Below, piece by piece: positions 1 through 5,997 of a stretch of 6,106 bases of DNA (position 1 is the stretch's first letter; each line of letters opens with the position of its first letter). The notes under the pieces are model-generated. The model did no database searches and had not been told where the DNA came from. It worked only from the letters and a program-made list of their open reading frames with translations. The stretch spans positions 1 through 6,106 of the forward strand of contig JALVXE010000183.1 in the NCBI GenBank assembly GCA_027038385.1. Reading direction: 5' to 3'. Source of the stretch: Thermotogaceae bacterium (GTDB taxonomy: Bacteria; Thermotogota; Thermotogae; Thermotogales; Thermotogaceae). The translations under genes were made by a program, and so were the position numbers.

Positions 1-152
1 ACCGTATACCACTCGATAGTAACTGTACTCCCGAGTGTGTAAATTTCTCTAACTCCTTTGATGGTTCCATAGGGTTGCGGTTGGCTACAGCTGGTGAGAG
101 ACAAAAGTAGCGCTAAAACTATGAGCGCAACTATCCAGAAATACCTACGCAT
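1..152 (-). CDS. Lipoprotein of unknown function, N-terminal part (runs off the left edge)
   Basis: This is an open frame on the minus strand from an ATG at 152-150, with a strong SD (AAGGAGGTG, 166-158) five bases upstream. About 50 codons lie in the window and the rest is beyond base 1. The N-terminus is a textbook type II signal peptide: charged residues Met-Arg-Arg, a hydrophobic core (residues about 5-19), then the lipobox L-T-S-C with the lipidated Cys at position 22. The mature start is Ser/Gln/Pro-rich (SQPQPYG) and is followed by a Thr/Ile/Tyr-rich stretch that looks like the start of a beta-rich extracytoplasmic domain. The product should be a membrane-anchored lipoprotein facing the periplasm or toga side. 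The gene is divergent from feoA and shares a 77-base control region with it, so co-regulation by iron is possible but unproven. The visible part is too short to assign a family. Confidence 0.85.
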   Translation of the reverse strand, partial: MRRYFWIVALIVLALLLSLTSCSQPQPYGTIKGVREIYTLGSTVTIEWYT

Positions 153-182
153 CCCCACACCTCCTTGAAATAGAATGTGCTG

Positions 183-191
183 TGGTATATT
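183..191 (+). promoter_or_regulatory. Candidate promoter of the feo operon (extended -10)
   Basis: An extended -10 element, TG-G-TATATT, lies at 183-191, where the hexamer matches TATAAT at 5 of 6 positions. A TTGAAA hexamer at 165-170 could serve as the -35, with 15 bases to TATATT or 17 bases to the overlapping TATTCT at 188-193. Transcription would start near 198, leaving a leader of about 30 bases before the feoA ATG. The element overlaps the opposite-strand -10 of the lipoprotein gene. I saw no convincing Fur or DtxR palindrome. The call is from motif reading only. Confidence 0.55.
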
Positions 192-197
192 CTAACA
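189..197 (-). promoter_or_regulatory. Candidate divergent promoter of the lipoprotein gene (extended -10)
   Basis: Read on the minus strand, bases 197-189 give TGT-TAGAAT, an extended -10 whose hexamer matches TATAAT at 5 of 6 positions. No good -35 is seen upstream, which an extended -10 can tolerate. Initiation would fall near 182, about 15 bases before the SD at 166-158. It overlaps the plus-strand TATATT element at 186-191, so polymerase could not occupy both at the same time. Confidence 0.45.
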
Positions 198-229
198 TGG
201 TTTTTAGAAGCAGTCTCGGAGGGAAAAGG

Positions 230-673
230 ATGAAACTCTCAGAAGCCGCTGTTGGAACGAAAGTAAAAATCGTATCCGTGAACTTTCAACCAGATCTTCA
301 GGGAAGGATCCTAGGTCTTGGATTCGTTCCAGGTACGATCGTCGAGGTCGTCAGAGAAGCTCCCTTCGGAGACCCGCGTGTCTACACGGTCCATGGAAAG
401 ATGATCACACTCAGAAACAGCGAGGCAGATCTGATAGAGGTCCAGCCGGTCGAAAGAAGTTTCCCTCTCTCGATGGCAGAAGTTGGGAAACGTTATGTGG
501 TAAAGGCTTTCCTGGGAGGGCCTTTTTTCATGTCGAGGGTCAAATCGATGGGATTGTATATTGGAAGCCTTATCGAGGTTAGGTCAAAATTTCCGATAAC
601 GGCTCTTGTGGATGGAAGAATCATCAGAATAGGAATGGGGATGGCGGAGAAGATAATGGTGGAGGAGATTTGA
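230..673 (+). CDS. feoA: FeoA, tandem double-domain ferrous iron transport protein
   Basis: FeoA is a small cytosolic SH3-like partner of the Fe(II) transporter FeoB and is thought to modulate it. The start is ATG 230 (MKLSEAAVG), with SD GGAGGG at 218-223 six bases upstream. Earlier in-frame starts (GTG near 182, ATG 197) lack an SD and lie at or before the predicted transcription start. The product has 147 residues, about twice the usual 75-85, because it holds two FeoA domains: residues 1-72 and about 77-147. The signature strand-turn is seen twice, as GRILGLGFVPGTIVEVV (25-41) and SRVKSMGLYIGSLIEVR (102-118). Domain 1 continues to a 'DLIEV' end. Domain 2 carries the 'RIIRIGMGMAEKIMVEE' end that is typical of the family's G-x-x-x-A-x-x-I-x-V close. 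The feoB start follows the stop after one base, which indicates translational coupling. Confidence 0.93.
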   Translation: MKLSEAAVGTKVKIVSVNFQPDLQGRILGLGFVPGTIVEVVREAPFGDPRVYTVHGKMITLRNSEADLIEVQPVERSFPLSMAEVGKRYVVKAFLGGPFFMSRVKSMGLYIGSLIEVRSKFPITALVDGRIIRIGMGMAEKIMVEEI

Positions 674-674
674 A

Positions 675-2606
675 GTGAAGACCGTGGCCCTTGTTGGGAA
701 CCCGAACGTTGGGAAGAGCTCGCTTTTCAACGCGATAACGGGGGCCCGCCAGTATGTAGCGAATTGGCCAGGTGTGACGGTCTCAAGAAAGGAAGGAACC
801 AAAACCTGGAGGGGAGTTGAACTCAAGTTTGTCGACCTCCCTGGAATATATTCCCTTGGAGCGATATCTCTCGATGAGAAAGTCACGAGAGGCTATCTGT
901 TGAGAGAGCACCCGGATGTGATCGTGGTCGTTGTGGACGCTCTCAACATGGAGCAGGGCCTGTTCCTTTTGATAGAAGTCTTGGAGATGAGGGAAAACGT
1001 CATGCTCGTTGTAAACTCAATAGACGAAGCGAGAAAGAAGAACCTCAGGATAGACAAGTACGAGCTCGAGAAGCACTTCGGTGTACACGTGGTTTTCACA
1101 TCCGCAGTGACGGGTGAGGGAATAGAAGAGCTCCTAGACAGAATTCTCCACATAATAAGAAAGAGAGAAGTTCACTCCTTCGTAAACTTCAAGTACCAAC
1201 CCGAGATAGAAGAGAGAATCAACGATATCGAAAAAAAGATTGAAAACGTGAAGGAGCTGTCATCCTATAAAAAGAGGTGGCTAGCTATAAAGGCTCTTGA
1301 GAGAGACCCGGAAGTTGTGGAGATCTTGGGAGATTACAACATCAAGGCTCCCAGTGAGCTTGAAGCTAAGAAGTTCAAGGAAATGATAGCGCAAAGAAGG
1401 TATGAATACATAGATTCGGTTCTCAGAGAGGCCATGTCCATTCCAACGAAGAAGATGAGTCTGTCCGAAGCACTGGATCATGTCATAACTCACAAGTTCT
1501 TGGGGATACCGATATTCCTCGCCATGATGTATCTCGCATTTTCGTTCACATTCGACGTGATGTCGCCGTTTTCCGATCTCATAGATCGGGGATTCTCAGC
1601 ACTCGGTGAATGGATGCGGACGATCATGGGGAGTGGGTGGGTCACTTCTCTTGTCGTCAACGGAGTGATTGGTGGTGTCGGAGCGGTCCTAGTTTTCGTT
1701 CCCAACATATTCGGGATGTTCCTGGCTCTTGGGTTCATGGAGGAAGTTGGCTACCTCCCAAGGGCGGCTTTCGTCATAGACAAATTGATGTACAAGCTAA
1801 AACTCTCCGGAAGATCGTTCATGTCCTTGATACTGGGATTCGGATGCAATGTTCCAGCTGTGATGTCAACAAGGGGGATACCGGACTACAGGGAAAGATT
1901 GATAACCATCTTAGTCTCCCCGTTCATAACGTGTTCTGCGAGGCTTCCAACCTACATACTCTTGGCTGGAATATTCTTCAAGGGGAAAGAGACAGTGGTT
2001 ATATTCTCGATATACCTCTCGAGTATAGTTCTGACCGCTATATCTGCTACTGTTTTGAACAAGGTATTGTTCAAAGGTCAACCGGTTCCGCTGGTTATGG
2101 AACTTCCTAGGTACAGGCTTCCGAGTGCGAAGAACTTATGGCTCTACGTTTGGGAAAGAGGGAAGCACTTTTTGGAAAAGGCAGGAACGATCATTCTCAT
2201 ATCTGCAATAATCATATGGTTTTTGGGAAACTTCCCATCTGCTGGTGATAACAGTCTCGCAGCCGATCTTGGAAAGATATTCGAACCGATATTCAGACCT
2301 CTTGGATACGACTGGAAGATGGTCACAGCCCTGATATTTGGAGCCGCGGCTAAAGAAGTCGTCGTATCCACCTTTCAGATGATGTACGGAAATCCAGCGG
2401 AAGTTCTTCCAAGTGTCATAACTCCTTACATGGCGCTGTCGTTCATGTTCTTCGTCATGGCTTACATGCCGTGTTTCGCTACAGTAGCCGTGATAAAGTC
2501 CGAAGCAGGTGGATGGAAATGGGCTACATTCTCGATCCTTTACAGCCTTGCGGTTGCCTACACCATTGCGCTTCTTATAAGTTTGGTCGGGAGGCTGATA
2601 TGGTGA
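675..2606 (+). CDS. feoB: FeoB, GTP-dependent ferrous iron transporter
   Basis: This is an inner-membrane Fe(II) importer with an N-terminal G domain. The start is GTG 675, with SD GGAGGA at 661-666 lying inside the end of feoA. All G motifs are visible: P-loop GNPNVGKS (8-15), switch I Thr35 within ANWPGVTV, G3 DLPG (54-57), G4 NSID (114-117) and G5 SAVTGEG (143-149). A charged helical (GDI-like) domain follows to about residue 265, and the membrane part starts near 277. Family gate motifs are present: PRAAFVID, then GFGCNVPA with Cys391, then TCSARLPTY with Cys420. AAAKEVVVS (557-565) and YMPCFATV with Cys600 complete the conserved core. At 643 residues it is at the short end of the family, with no long C-terminal tail. 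No feoC follows; instead a small membrane protein overlaps the stop codon. The frame is intact and no key residue appears to be missing. Confidence 0.97.
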   Translation: MKTVALVGNPNVGKSSLFNAITGARQYVANWPGVTVSRKEGTKTWRGVELKFVDLPGIYSLGAISLDEKVTRGYLLREHPDVIVVVVDALNMEQGLFLLIEVLEMRENVMLVVNSIDEARKKNLRIDKYELEKHFGVHVVFTSAVTGEGIEELLDRILHIIRKREVHSFVNFKYQPEIEERINDIEKKIENVKELSSYKKRWLAIKALERDPEVVEILGDYNIKAPSELEAKKFKEMIAQRRYEYIDSVLREAMSIPTKKMSLSEALDHVITHKFLGIPIFLAMMYLAFSFTFDVMSPFSDLIDRGFSALGEWMRTIMGSGWVTSLVVNGVIGGVGAVLVFVPNIFGMFLALGFMEEVGYLPRAAFVIDKLMYKLKLSGRSFMSLILGFGCNVPAVMSTRGIPDYRERLITILVSPFITCSARLPTYILLAGIFFKGKETVVIFSIYLSSIVLTAISATVLNKVLFKGQPVPLVMELPRYRLPSAKNLWLYVWERGKHFLEKAGTIILISAIIIWFLGNFPSAGDNSLAADLGKIFEPIFRPLGYDWKMVTALIFGAAAKEVVVSTFQMMYGNPAEVLPSVITPYMALSFMFFVMAYMPCFATVAVIKSEAGGWKWATFSILYSLAVAYTIALLISLVGRLIW

Positions 2607-2941
2607 AGGCGGTAATGGCGGTGTTCTTCGTGGTCTTTTTCCTGATTGGGATAATGTACATACATTCTGGAAAAATCCTGTGGGGGAGTTTGGTGGAGAT
2701 AATCGCACTCATATACGTGTTCGGATTCGAGCCTTCACGCGGTGAACATTGGCACTCAGCCGCACACATACTCACAGGTGGGATATTCTCGATAACCATC
2801 AGCGGCTTCTTGATTCTCTGGAAGTTGGCTTCGCTTCTCTCAAGTCCCGAGAAATTTTCTCAAGAAGACTTTTTGCTCTTCATCGCGAGTTTCGTGGCTT
2901 TTATGTTCAGTTTGAAATTTGTACGGGAATTTGAAGCGTAA
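2600..2941 (+). CDS. Small four-helix membrane protein with a His cluster, coupled to feoB
   Basis: I do not recognise a family. The start is ATG 2600, inside the last codons of feoB (stop 2604-2606), with SD GGGAGG at 2589-2594 five bases upstream. GTG at 2603 is the next codon and is an equally usable start. The product has 113 residues, mostly hydrophobic, with likely helices at about 4-21, 27-43, 57-80 and 91-107. The positive-inside rule (Lys3, Arg47, Lys106, Arg109) favours both ends in the cytosol. The loop between helices 2 and 3 reads EPSRGEHWHSAAH (44-56), with His50, His52, His56, Glu44 and Glu49 clustered just before helix 3. This could bind a metal ion, but that is inference. The overlap with feoB shows co-translation and suggests a role in Fe(II) uptake or FeoB assembly, in the place where other operons carry feoC. 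The coding call is firm; the function is unknown. Confidence 0.85.
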   Translation: MVKAVMAVFFVVFFLIGIMYIHSGKILWGSLVEIIALIYVFGFEPSRGEHWHSAAHILTGGIFSITISGFLILWKLASLLSSPEKFSQEDFLLFIASFVAFMFSLKFVREFEA

Positions 2942-2942
2942 A

Positions 2943-2951
2943 TGTTATACT
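2943..2951 (+). promoter_or_regulatory. Candidate extended -10 promoter for gdh
   Basis: In the 47-base gap before gdh, bases 2943-2951 read TG-T-TATACT, an extended -10 whose hexamer matches TATAAT at 5 of 6 positions. No -35 sits at the proper distance; the TTGAAA at 2912-2917 is 28 bases away. Initiation near 2958 would give a leader of about 30 bases that includes the SD. No terminator hairpin separates gdh from the feo operon, so read-through from upstream may add to its expression. Confidence 0.5.
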
Positions 2952-2988
2952 CAAAACGTGCAATTCTCATTGAGGAGGAGGTATTAAG

Positions 2989-4263
2989 ATGGGTGAATCG
3001 CTTTTACAACCACCAGGTCCTCTTTACGAGATGGCTCAGCATCAGTTTCTGAAAGCTGCCAAGCTTATAGATCTTGATGAAAACATAAAGAGGTTCCTCC
3101 TGTGGCCACAACGCATCATGACTGTCCACTTTCCGATGATGAAGGACAACGGGGAGGTTCAGATATTCGTCGGTTATAGGGTCCAGCACAACACGGCGAG
3201 AGGACCTGCAAAAGGCGGGATAAGGTATCATCAGAACGTCAGCCTCGATGAAGTAGCATCACTCGCCTTCTGGATGACTTGGAAGTGTGCGGTTATGAAC
3301 CTTCCCTACGGTGGTGGAAAAGGTGGCGTTAGGGTGAACCCAAAAGAGCTCTCAGAAAGGGAGCTCGAGAGGCTCTCAAGGAGGTTTTTCTCTGAAATCC
3401 AGCTGATGATAGGACCGAACAAGGACATCCCCGCTCCGGATGTCAACACCAACGAGCAGATAATGGCGTGGTTTATGGATACGTACAGCATGAACGTCGG
3501 AGCCACCGTCCTGAGTGTCGTCACGGGAAAGCCGGTGGACCTTGGAGGATCCGAGGGAAGATCTGAAGCCACGGGTAGAGGCGTATCGATAGTGGCAAAC
3601 GAGGCCGCAGATGTTCTTGGGATGGATATAAAGAACGCCACGGTGGCTGTGCAAGGATTTGGGAACGTTGGATCGAACACTGCGAGGATAATTTCTAAGG
3701 AGTACGGAGCCAGGGTCGTTGCGGTTTCCGACATAAGCGGTGGGGTGTACAACGAAGATGGCCTTGATATAGACGATCTGATAAGGTACAGAGACGAAAA
3801 CGGCGGAATCATAAAGGGATATCCCAAGGGAAAGGCCATAACGAACAGAGAGCTTCTAACACTCGATGTGGACATACTCATACCGGCGGCTCTTGAGAAA
3901 ACCATAACGGCCGATATAGCCAAGGACATAAGGGCAAAGATAATAATCGAAGGTGCGAACGGGCCCACCACGGAGGAAGCTGAAAAGATCCTGCTCGAAA
4001 AGGGCGTTTTCATCGTTCCAGATATACTCGCGAACGCTGGTGGAGTCACGGTTTCCTACTTCGAGTGGGTCCAGGATCTACAGAGCTTCTTCTGGGACAT
4101 AGACGATATAAGGAGGAAACTCAAGAGGATAATGGTCAAGCAGTTTGGAGAGGTGTACAAAACCAAAGAGAAGTTCAACACCGATATGAGAACGGCGGCT
4201 TACATAGTAGCGATAGATAGGGTTGCAACTGCGGTGAAGAAGAGAGGGTACTACCCGATGTGA
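2989..4263 (+). CDS. gdhA: NAD(P)-dependent glutamate dehydrogenase
   Basis: This cytosolic, normally hexameric enzyme interconverts glutamate with 2-oxoglutarate plus ammonia. The start is ATG 2989, preceded by a very strong SD (AGGAGGAGGT, 2973-2982). The product has 424 residues, the usual size for the 410-450 residue class shared by thermophilic bacteria and archaea. The substrate domain shows RGPAKGGIRYH with Lys75, Lys99 in MTWK, GGGKGGVR with Lys111, and the catalytic Asp151 in PAPDVNT. The Rossmann domain has GFGNVG at 223-228 and a second strand ending in VAVSD, followed by EGANGPTT and DILANAGGVTVSYFEW, both family hallmarks. The C-terminus (MRTAAYIVAIDRVA, then KKRGYYP) strongly resembles Thermotoga GDH as I remember it. 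Whether NADH or NADPH is preferred cannot be read safely from the sequence. The N-terminus is a little longer than in T. maritima. glpX follows after 10 bases. Confidence 0.97.
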   Translation: MGESLLQPPGPLYEMAQHQFLKAAKLIDLDENIKRFLLWPQRIMTVHFPMMKDNGEVQIFVGYRVQHNTARGPAKGGIRYHQNVSLDEVASLAFWMTWKCAVMNLPYGGGKGGVRVNPKELSERELERLSRRFFSEIQLMIGPNKDIPAPDVNTNEQIMAWFMDTYSMNVGATVLSVVTGKPVDLGGSEGRSEATGRGVSIVANEAADVLGMDIKNATVAVQGFGNVGSNTARIISKEYGARVVAVSDISGGVYNEDGLDIDDLIRYRDENGGIIKGYPKGKAITNRELLTLDVDILIPAALEKTITADIAKDIRAKIIIEGANGPTTEEAEKILLEKGVFIVPDILANAGGVTVSYFEWVQDLQSFFWDIDDIRRKLKRIMVKQFGEVYKTKEKFNTDMRTAAYIVAIDRVATAVKKRGYYPM

Positions 4264-4273
4264 GGTGAGACTG

Positions 4274-5284
4274 TTGCAAACGAGCAGGGAGATAACACTC
4301 GACCTCGTTAGGGTCACGGAATCCGCTGCCCTGATGTCGAGCAGGCTTCTTGGGAGAGGAGACAAAAATGCCGTAGATCAAGCTGCAGTTGACGCAATGA
4401 GGGGAATGCTCGATTACATAAACATGAGAGGAAAAGTCGTGATAGGTGAAGGCGAGAAAGACGAAGCTCCCATGCTCTACATAGGAGAGGAAGTTGGAAA
4501 CTGGGAAGAAGATGCTCCAGAACTTGATATAGCGGTAGATCCAGTGGATGGAACGAGGCTTGTTGCGTACGGAAGGCCGAACGCGATAAGCGTGATCGCC
4601 GCCGCAGAGCGCGGAAAGATGGCTTACATACCGACGTTCTACTCCCTGAAACTCGCCGTTGGTCCGGAACTCAAAGGGAAACTCGATATAAACGCTCCGA
4701 TAAGGGAGAACGTAAGGGTGGCAGCCGCGATACTCGGAAAGGATATAAGCGAGTTTACAGTTGTTATACTGGATAGAGAAAGGCACAGGGGGATCATAGA
4801 GAAAGTACGTTCCCTCGGGGCTAGAATAAAGCTCATAAGCGATGGAGATATAGCCGGGGTGATTGCCACCGCGATGCCCGAGAGCTTTGTCGATATGTAC
4901 ATAGGGATCGGAGGAACACCAGAAGGTATCTTAGCCGCGGCAGCTCTCAGAACAATCGGTGGTGAAATACAGATGAAGATGTGGCCGATAGATGAAGGAG
5001 AAAAGGAGAAGCTCGTAAAAGATGGATGGGACGTGGAAAAAGTTTACCTCACAGAAGATCTGGTCGGTGGAGAGAACGTGATTTTCGCGGCTACAGGTGT
5101 TACGAACGGTGAGTTTTTAAGAGGGGTGAAGTACGGAAAGCACAAAGCCATAACCGAATCGATAGTCATGAGATCCAAGAGCAGAACTGTTAGGAGGATA
5201 ACGGCTTATCACGATTTGAGATACAAGACCATACCGCTGAAGAGCGAGGGAGAGATAAAGCTCGTCAAGATAGATGAAGCTTGA
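4274..5284 (+). CDS. glpX: Fructose-1,6-bisphosphatase class II (GlpX)
   Basis: This enzyme hydrolyses fructose 1,6-bisphosphate to fructose 6-phosphate, the committed step of gluconeogenesis, using divalent metal (Mn or Mg) in the cytosol. I chose TTG 4274 as start because GAGGTGA (4262-4268), a perfect anti-SD match, lies five bases before it; GTG 4265, three codons earlier, would overlap that SD. The product has 336 residues, which is normal for GlpX. The family opening LVRVTESAAL (11-20) is present, then GRGDKN (27-32), VIGEGEKDEAPMLYIGEE (56-73), the phosphatase motif DIAVDPVDGTR (85-95) with its metal-binding acids, and later GIGGTPEG with a conserved Glu, followed by AAAALRTIGGE. The last 30 residues are basic and poorly conserved. 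The SD overlaps the gdh stop, so the two genes are probably co-translated. Some GlpX-like enzymes also act on sedoheptulose 1,7-bisphosphate; the sequence does not decide this. Confidence 0.94.
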   Translation: MQTSREITLDLVRVTESAALMSSRLLGRGDKNAVDQAAVDAMRGMLDYINMRGKVVIGEGEKDEAPMLYIGEEVGNWEEDAPELDIAVDPVDGTRLVAYGRPNAISVIAAAERGKMAYIPTFYSLKLAVGPELKGKLDINAPIRENVRVAAAILGKDISEFTVVILDRERHRGIIEKVRSLGARIKLISDGDIAGVIATAMPESFVDMYIGIGGTPEGILAAAALRTIGGEIQMKMWPIDEGEKEKLVKDGWDVEKVYLTEDLVGGENVIFAATGVTNGEFLRGVKYGKHKAITESIVMRSKSRTVRRITAYHDLRYKTIPLKSEGEIKLVKIDEA

Positions 5285-5308
5285 CAAGCTAGACCGCTAT
5301 GATGTAAA
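5281..5308 (+). promoter_or_regulatory. Candidate promoter for rpmE, straddling the glpX stop
   Basis: A perfect -35 hexamer TTGACA lies at 5281-5286 and contains the glpX TGA stop. After 16 bases comes TGTAAA (5303-5308; 4 of 6 matches to TATAAT), preceded by an upstream TG (5300-5301) in extended -10 spacing. Initiation would be near 5315, leaving about 33 bases to the rpmE start. It would let the ribosomal protein gene be expressed apart from gdh-glpX. The -10 is weak, so the call is tentative. Confidence 0.4.
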
Positions 5309-5347
5309 TTCAAGCGTGTTTAGAAATCTGCAGGAGGTGAGGTAAGG

Positions 5348-5572
5348 TTGAAGAAGGGAATACACCCGGAGATGAAACTCGTCACGGTCAAATGTGCTTC
5401 TTGTGGCGCAGAGCATACGTTTTGGACGACCCGTGAGAATGTGAAGATAGACGTGTGTTCGAATTGTCACCCGTTCTACCAGGGTAAAGGTGCTGGAGCC
5501 GTGATAGTCGACACCGAAGGGAGAATTGAAAAGTTCAGAAAGAAGTACGGAGATTCTTATCTGAATGCATGA
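5348..5572 (+). CDS. rpmE: 50S ribosomal protein L31, zinc-binding (C+) type
   Basis: This is a structural protein of the large ribosomal subunit, located at the bridge to the small subunit. The start is TTG 5348, with a near-perfect SD (AGGAGGTGA, 5332-5340) seven bases upstream. The product has 74 residues, within the usual 65-90. The N-terminus MKKGIHPEMK is typical of L31. Two Cys pairs, CASC (16-19) and CSNC (37-40), form the four-ligand zinc site of the C+ form; the first pair is spaced C-x2-C. The HPFYQGK motif (41-47) and the basic tail ending FRKKYG follow the family pattern. Its stop codon overlaps the ATGs at 5565 and 5569, and the S1-domain gene follows directly, so the two probably share a transcript. 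Confidence 0.96.
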   Translation: MKKGIHPEMKLVTVKCASCGAEHTFWTTRENVKIDVCSNCHPFYQGKGAGAVIVDTEGRIEKFRKKYGDSYLNA

Positions 5573-5600
5573 GCAATCTGTTCTGTGGGAGGTTGGCAGG

Positions 5601-5978
5601 GTGAAAGTCGGCGATCATGTGAAAGGAAAAGTCGTGAAAACTCTGAAGTATGGAGCTATCTTGGAATTCGAAGGTGGTGAGAAGGGCTTCGTTCACATAT
5701 CTAAGATAGCCAAGGGATATGTAGAGAAAGTCGGGGACTTCTTGAAGGAAGGTCAAGAGATCGAGGGGAAGATCATAGGAAAGACGAAAGACGGAAAATG
5801 GGAAGTGACGTTGAAAGAGATGAACTTGGAGCCTCAAAAACAGCAGGAAACGAGTGAAGAAGACAAGAAGAAACAGGATTTTGAAAAGAAACTCAAGAGG
5901 TTTCTCAAGGAAAGCGATGCGAAGTTTTCCGAGTACAGAAAGAGGATGGAGAAAAAAGGAAGAAGAAGCCGCTGGTGA
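5601..5978 (+). CDS. Small S1-domain RNA-binding protein
   Basis: This is a single S1 (OB-fold) RNA-binding domain with a charged tail, similar in build to the general stress proteins GSP13/YugI and other short S1 proteins of Gram-positive and thermophilic bacteria. I chose GTG 5601 because GGGAGGT (5587-5593) lies seven bases upstream and the S1 domain begins at once (MKVGDHVKGKVVK). ATG 5565, overlapping the rpmE stop, would add 12 residues but has only a distant GGAG. The product has 125 residues from GTG. S1 hallmarks are the Y-GA-L-E strand (17-22), GGEKGFVHIS (25-34) and VGDFLKEGQEIEGKIIG (44-60), with the domain closing near residue 74. Residues 75-125 are rich in Lys, Glu and Arg, likely an extended or coiled helix ending in a very basic KKGRRSRW. 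It is probably co-transcribed with rpmE; a role in translation or RNA handling is inferred. Confidence 0.88.
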   Translation: MKVGDHVKGKVVKTLKYGAILEFEGGEKGFVHISKIAKGYVEKVGDFLKEGQEIEGKIIGKTKDGKWEVTLKEMNLEPQKQQETSEEDKKKQDFEKKLKRFLKESDAKFSEYRKRMEKKGRRSRW

Positions 5979-5997
5979 AATTGAATCAGGAGAGATA

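Noticed and set aside
182..229. Longer feoA start (GTG near 182 or ATG 197)
   Set aside because: There is no SD for either. The predicted transcription start is near 198, and the FeoA domain begins at the ATG at 230, which has a good SD.
153..229. Fur/DtxR operator or riboswitch in the feo leader
   Set aside because: I looked for an inverted repeat or structured leader. Only the -10 symmetry is visible and the leader is about 30 bases, too short for a riboswitch.
1610..2110. Plus-strand open frame inside feoB
   Set aside because: FeoB motifs continue unbroken in the other frame across this stretch. The alternative protein is Ser/Arg/Cys-rich with no family resemblance.
2136..2708. Minus-strand open frame across the end of feoB and the small membrane gene
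   Set aside because: It is opposite two well-supported genes, has no SD and an incoherent composition.
2912..2917. TTGAAA as a -35 for the gdh promoter
   Set aside because: It lies 28 bases from the -10 hexamer, far outside the usual 16-18.
3306..4049. Long minus-strand open frame (247 codons) opposite gdh
   Set aside because: It is a low-complexity Ser/Ala/Pro-rich shadow of the real glutamate dehydrogenase frame, with no SD and no recognisable domain.
4175..4786. Minus-strand open frame opposite the end of gdh and the start of glpX
   Set aside because: Both opposite genes carry clear family motifs here. The shadow protein is Ser/Tyr/Phe-rich with no ribosome binding site.
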